Shown here: piece by piece, positions 5,742 to 6,824 of the stretch | Layout of the letters: every line of letters starts with the position of its first letter | How positions within the stretch are numbered: position 1 is the stretch's first letter | Assembly (NCBI GenBank): GCA_001798265.1 | Contig: MGRR01000040.1 | Span: 1 to 6,824 of the forward strand | Direction of reading: 5' to 3' | DNA length: 6,824 bases | From: Deltaproteobacteria bacterium RIFCSPHIGHO2_12_FULL_43_9 | GTDB taxonomy: Bacteria; Bdellovibrionota; O2-12-FULL-43-9 | Position numbers and translations under genes: made by a program | The notes under the pieces: model-generated | What the model saw: the letters and a program-made list of their open reading frames with translations, nothing else | Told to the model about the DNA's origin: nothing | The model's database searches: none

Positions 5742-5747
5742 ACCCTA

Positions 5748-6824
5748 ATGCAAATCAAATCAATAAATCCATTTAATGGAAAAACAATTGAAACCTACAA
5801 ATCTCACTCCTTGAAAGTAACGCAAGATATCATCGCCAAAATGCATAAATCGTACCTTGACTGGAAAAGGGGCTCCTTTAAAGAACGCGCAGCCCTTTTA
5901 AAAAAGGTCGCAATAGTTCTAAGAGATGAAAAAGAGGAATGCGCGAGGCTGATGGCAATGGAAATGGGAAAGCCTGTTACGCAGGGGAGATCGGAGATTG
6001 AAAAATGCGCGCGTGTTTGTGAATACTTCGCTGAAAATGCCGAGGATTTCCTGAAACCGGAGCAGGTTCCAACGGACGCCACAAAAAGTTACATCTCCTT
6101 TCAACCTATCGGCATTGTGCTTGCAATCATGCCATGGAACTTCCCATTCTGGCAGGTATTCCGAAATGCCGCGCCAAACTTTATGGCTGGAAACACCGTA
6201 GTACTAAAACACGCCCTGAATGTCCCGGGTTGTGCCTTGAAGATCGAATCAATTTTTCAGAAGGCTGGTTATCCTGCTGATATTTTTAGATCCCTCCTAA
6301 TTGAACACAAACATATACCGGCAATTATTCAAAACCCTTATATAAGAGCGGTTTCTTTGACAGGAAGCACCGAGGCAGGCAGATCGGTGGCCATGGAAGC
6401 GGGAAAGGCATTGAAAAAATGCGTTCTAGAACTGGGTGGCAGCGATCCCTATATAATTCTTAAAGACGCGGATCTAGATCTTGCCGCAAAGGTTTGCGCA
6501 GAGGCCAGGCTTCTGAATTCTGGGCAAAGTTGTGTCGCTGCCAAAAGATTTATTGTAATAAAAGATGTTAAAAAGAAATTTGAGGAAAAATTTAAGGAGG
6601 AGATCTCCAGATTCAAGGTTGGAGACCCACTTGATGAATCTACCAACATAGGCCCTCTCGCCAGGTTTGATCTACGCGACACCTTAAGCTCACAGGTAAA
6701 ACGAAGCATCTCCTCGGGTGCCAAATGCATACTTGGTGGCGAGATTCCAAAATCTGAAGGGGCCTTCTACCCTCCAACAGTTCTAACCGATGTCCCCCTA
6801 ACCTCACCCGCCACCAAGTATGCA
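5748..6824 (+). CDS. Aldehyde dehydrogenase, succinate-semialdehyde dehydrogenase type (C terminus cut by window)
   Basis: The first 359 residues of an NAD(P)-dependent aldehyde dehydrogenase, most like the Sad/GabD group that oxidises succinate semialdehyde to succinate in GABA and related catabolism. No stop occurs before the window edge; family members have about 450-480 residues, so roughly 100 are missing. Catalytic and cofactor motifs are intact: MPWNFPFWQVFR (128-139) with the oxyanion N131, VLKHA (152-156) with K154, the Rossmann LTGSTEAG (204-211), LELGGSDP (227-234) with the general base E228, and GQSCVAAKRF (259-268) with the nucleophile C262. The combination PWNFPFWQVFR, LKHALNVP and SCVAAKRFIV is characteristic of the Sad/YneI-like branch. 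The exact substrate is inferred from similarity. The start is set by a strong Shine-Dalgarno inside the palindromic element. Expression separate from dus is likely, but I see no clear promoter in the 267-base gap. Confidence 0.93.
   Translation, partial: MQIKSINPFNGKTIETYKSHSLKVTQDIIAKMHKSYLDWKRGSFKERAALLKKVAIVLRDEKEECARLMAMEMGKPVTQGRSEIEKCARVCEYFAENAEDFLKPEQVPTDATKSYISFQPIGIVLAIMPWNFPFWQVFRNAAPNFMAGNTVVLKHALNVPGCALKIESIFQKAGYPADIFRSLLIEHKHIPAIIQNPYIRAVSLTGSTEAGRSVAMEAGKALKKCVLELGGSDPYIILKDADLDLAAKVCAEARLLNSGQSCVAAKRFIVIKDVKKKFEEKFKEEISRFKVGDPLDESTNIGPLARFDLRDTLSSQVKRSISSGAKCILGGEIPKSEGAFYPPTVLTDVPLTSPATKYA

Larger units (their letters stand above)
5461..5747. mobile_element. Large palindromic (MITE-like) element spanning the dus-dehydrogenase gap
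   Basis: The ends are perfect 17-bp inverted repeats: TAGGGTCCTCCCCAAAA at 5461-5477 and its complement at 5731-5747, so the element is bounded by TA on both sides. Further arm pairs lie in order: AGTTTTTGC (5606-5614) with GCAAAAACT (5712-5720), and TTTTGAATCA (5623-5632) with TGATTCAAAA (5696-5705), followed by GCC with GGC. Once the nested element at 5490-5603 is removed, the two arms align along about 60 bases with a few mismatches. TA borders with terminal inverted repeats are typical of non-autonomous relatives of IS630/Tc1-mariner elements, but this is inference and no transposase is present. The left end contributes Dus codons and the right end the ribosome binding site of the next gene. 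Confidence 0.7.

Noticed and set aside
5804..6730. Minus-strand open frames opposite the aldehyde dehydrogenase
   Set aside because: The plus strand encodes an aldehyde dehydrogenase with all catalytic motifs, so the opposite frames are by-products.

Overview
The window is about 6.8 kb from a Gram-negative bacterium. Two secreted proteins carry lipoprotein signal peptides, the coding DNA has middling GC, and the intergenic DNA is full of short palindromic repeats. The repeats (motifs like GTCATTCCGGCGAAAGCC and GAGCCGAAGGCGAAGG) recall those scattered through deltaproteobacterial and related uncultivated genomes. No marker gene here fixes the phylum, so that placement is only a weak inference.

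Layout from left to right. (1) 1-337: intergenic DNA that opens with a long perfect hairpin repeat. (2) About 338-1490: an insertion sequence with an intact DEDD transposase of the IS110/IS1111 family on the minus strand (424-1428). It has a 14-bp inverted repeat (13/14 match) just outside each end of the gene, and compact RNA-like structures on both sides. This family is now known to use a bridge (seeker) guide RNA. (3) 1517-1988: a gene-poor stretch with a set of mutually exclusive hairpins close to the next gene. (4) 1989-4422: two consecutive plus-strand genes for diverged paralogous lipoproteins. They share a KDLF segment, a cysteine pair and a C-terminal repeat-like helical region resembling TatT/TPR-type lipoproteins. 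An intrinsic terminator lies between them. (5) 4491-5480: a tRNA-dihydrouridine synthase of the DusB type. (6) 5748 to the right edge: an aldehyde dehydrogenase of the succinate-semialdehyde dehydrogenase type, complete at its start and cut by the window end.

The most unusual structure is between the last two genes. Bases 5461-5747 form one large imperfect palindrome with perfect 17-bp ends bounded by TA. Its left arm encodes the last residues of the Dus protein. Its right arm carries the Shine-Dalgarno sequence of the dehydrogenase. A second palindromic element (5490-5603) sits inside it, and the two halves of that element differ only at compensating base pairs. If the two genes were co-transcribed, the left arm would act as an anti-Shine-Dalgarno for the dehydrogenase.

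Nothing else in the window ties the genes into a single pathway. The lipoproteins act at the cell envelope, Dus modifies tRNA, and the dehydrogenase is catabolic. The window looks like an ordinary chromosomal stretch repeatedly hit by small mobile elements, not a defence or biosynthetic island.
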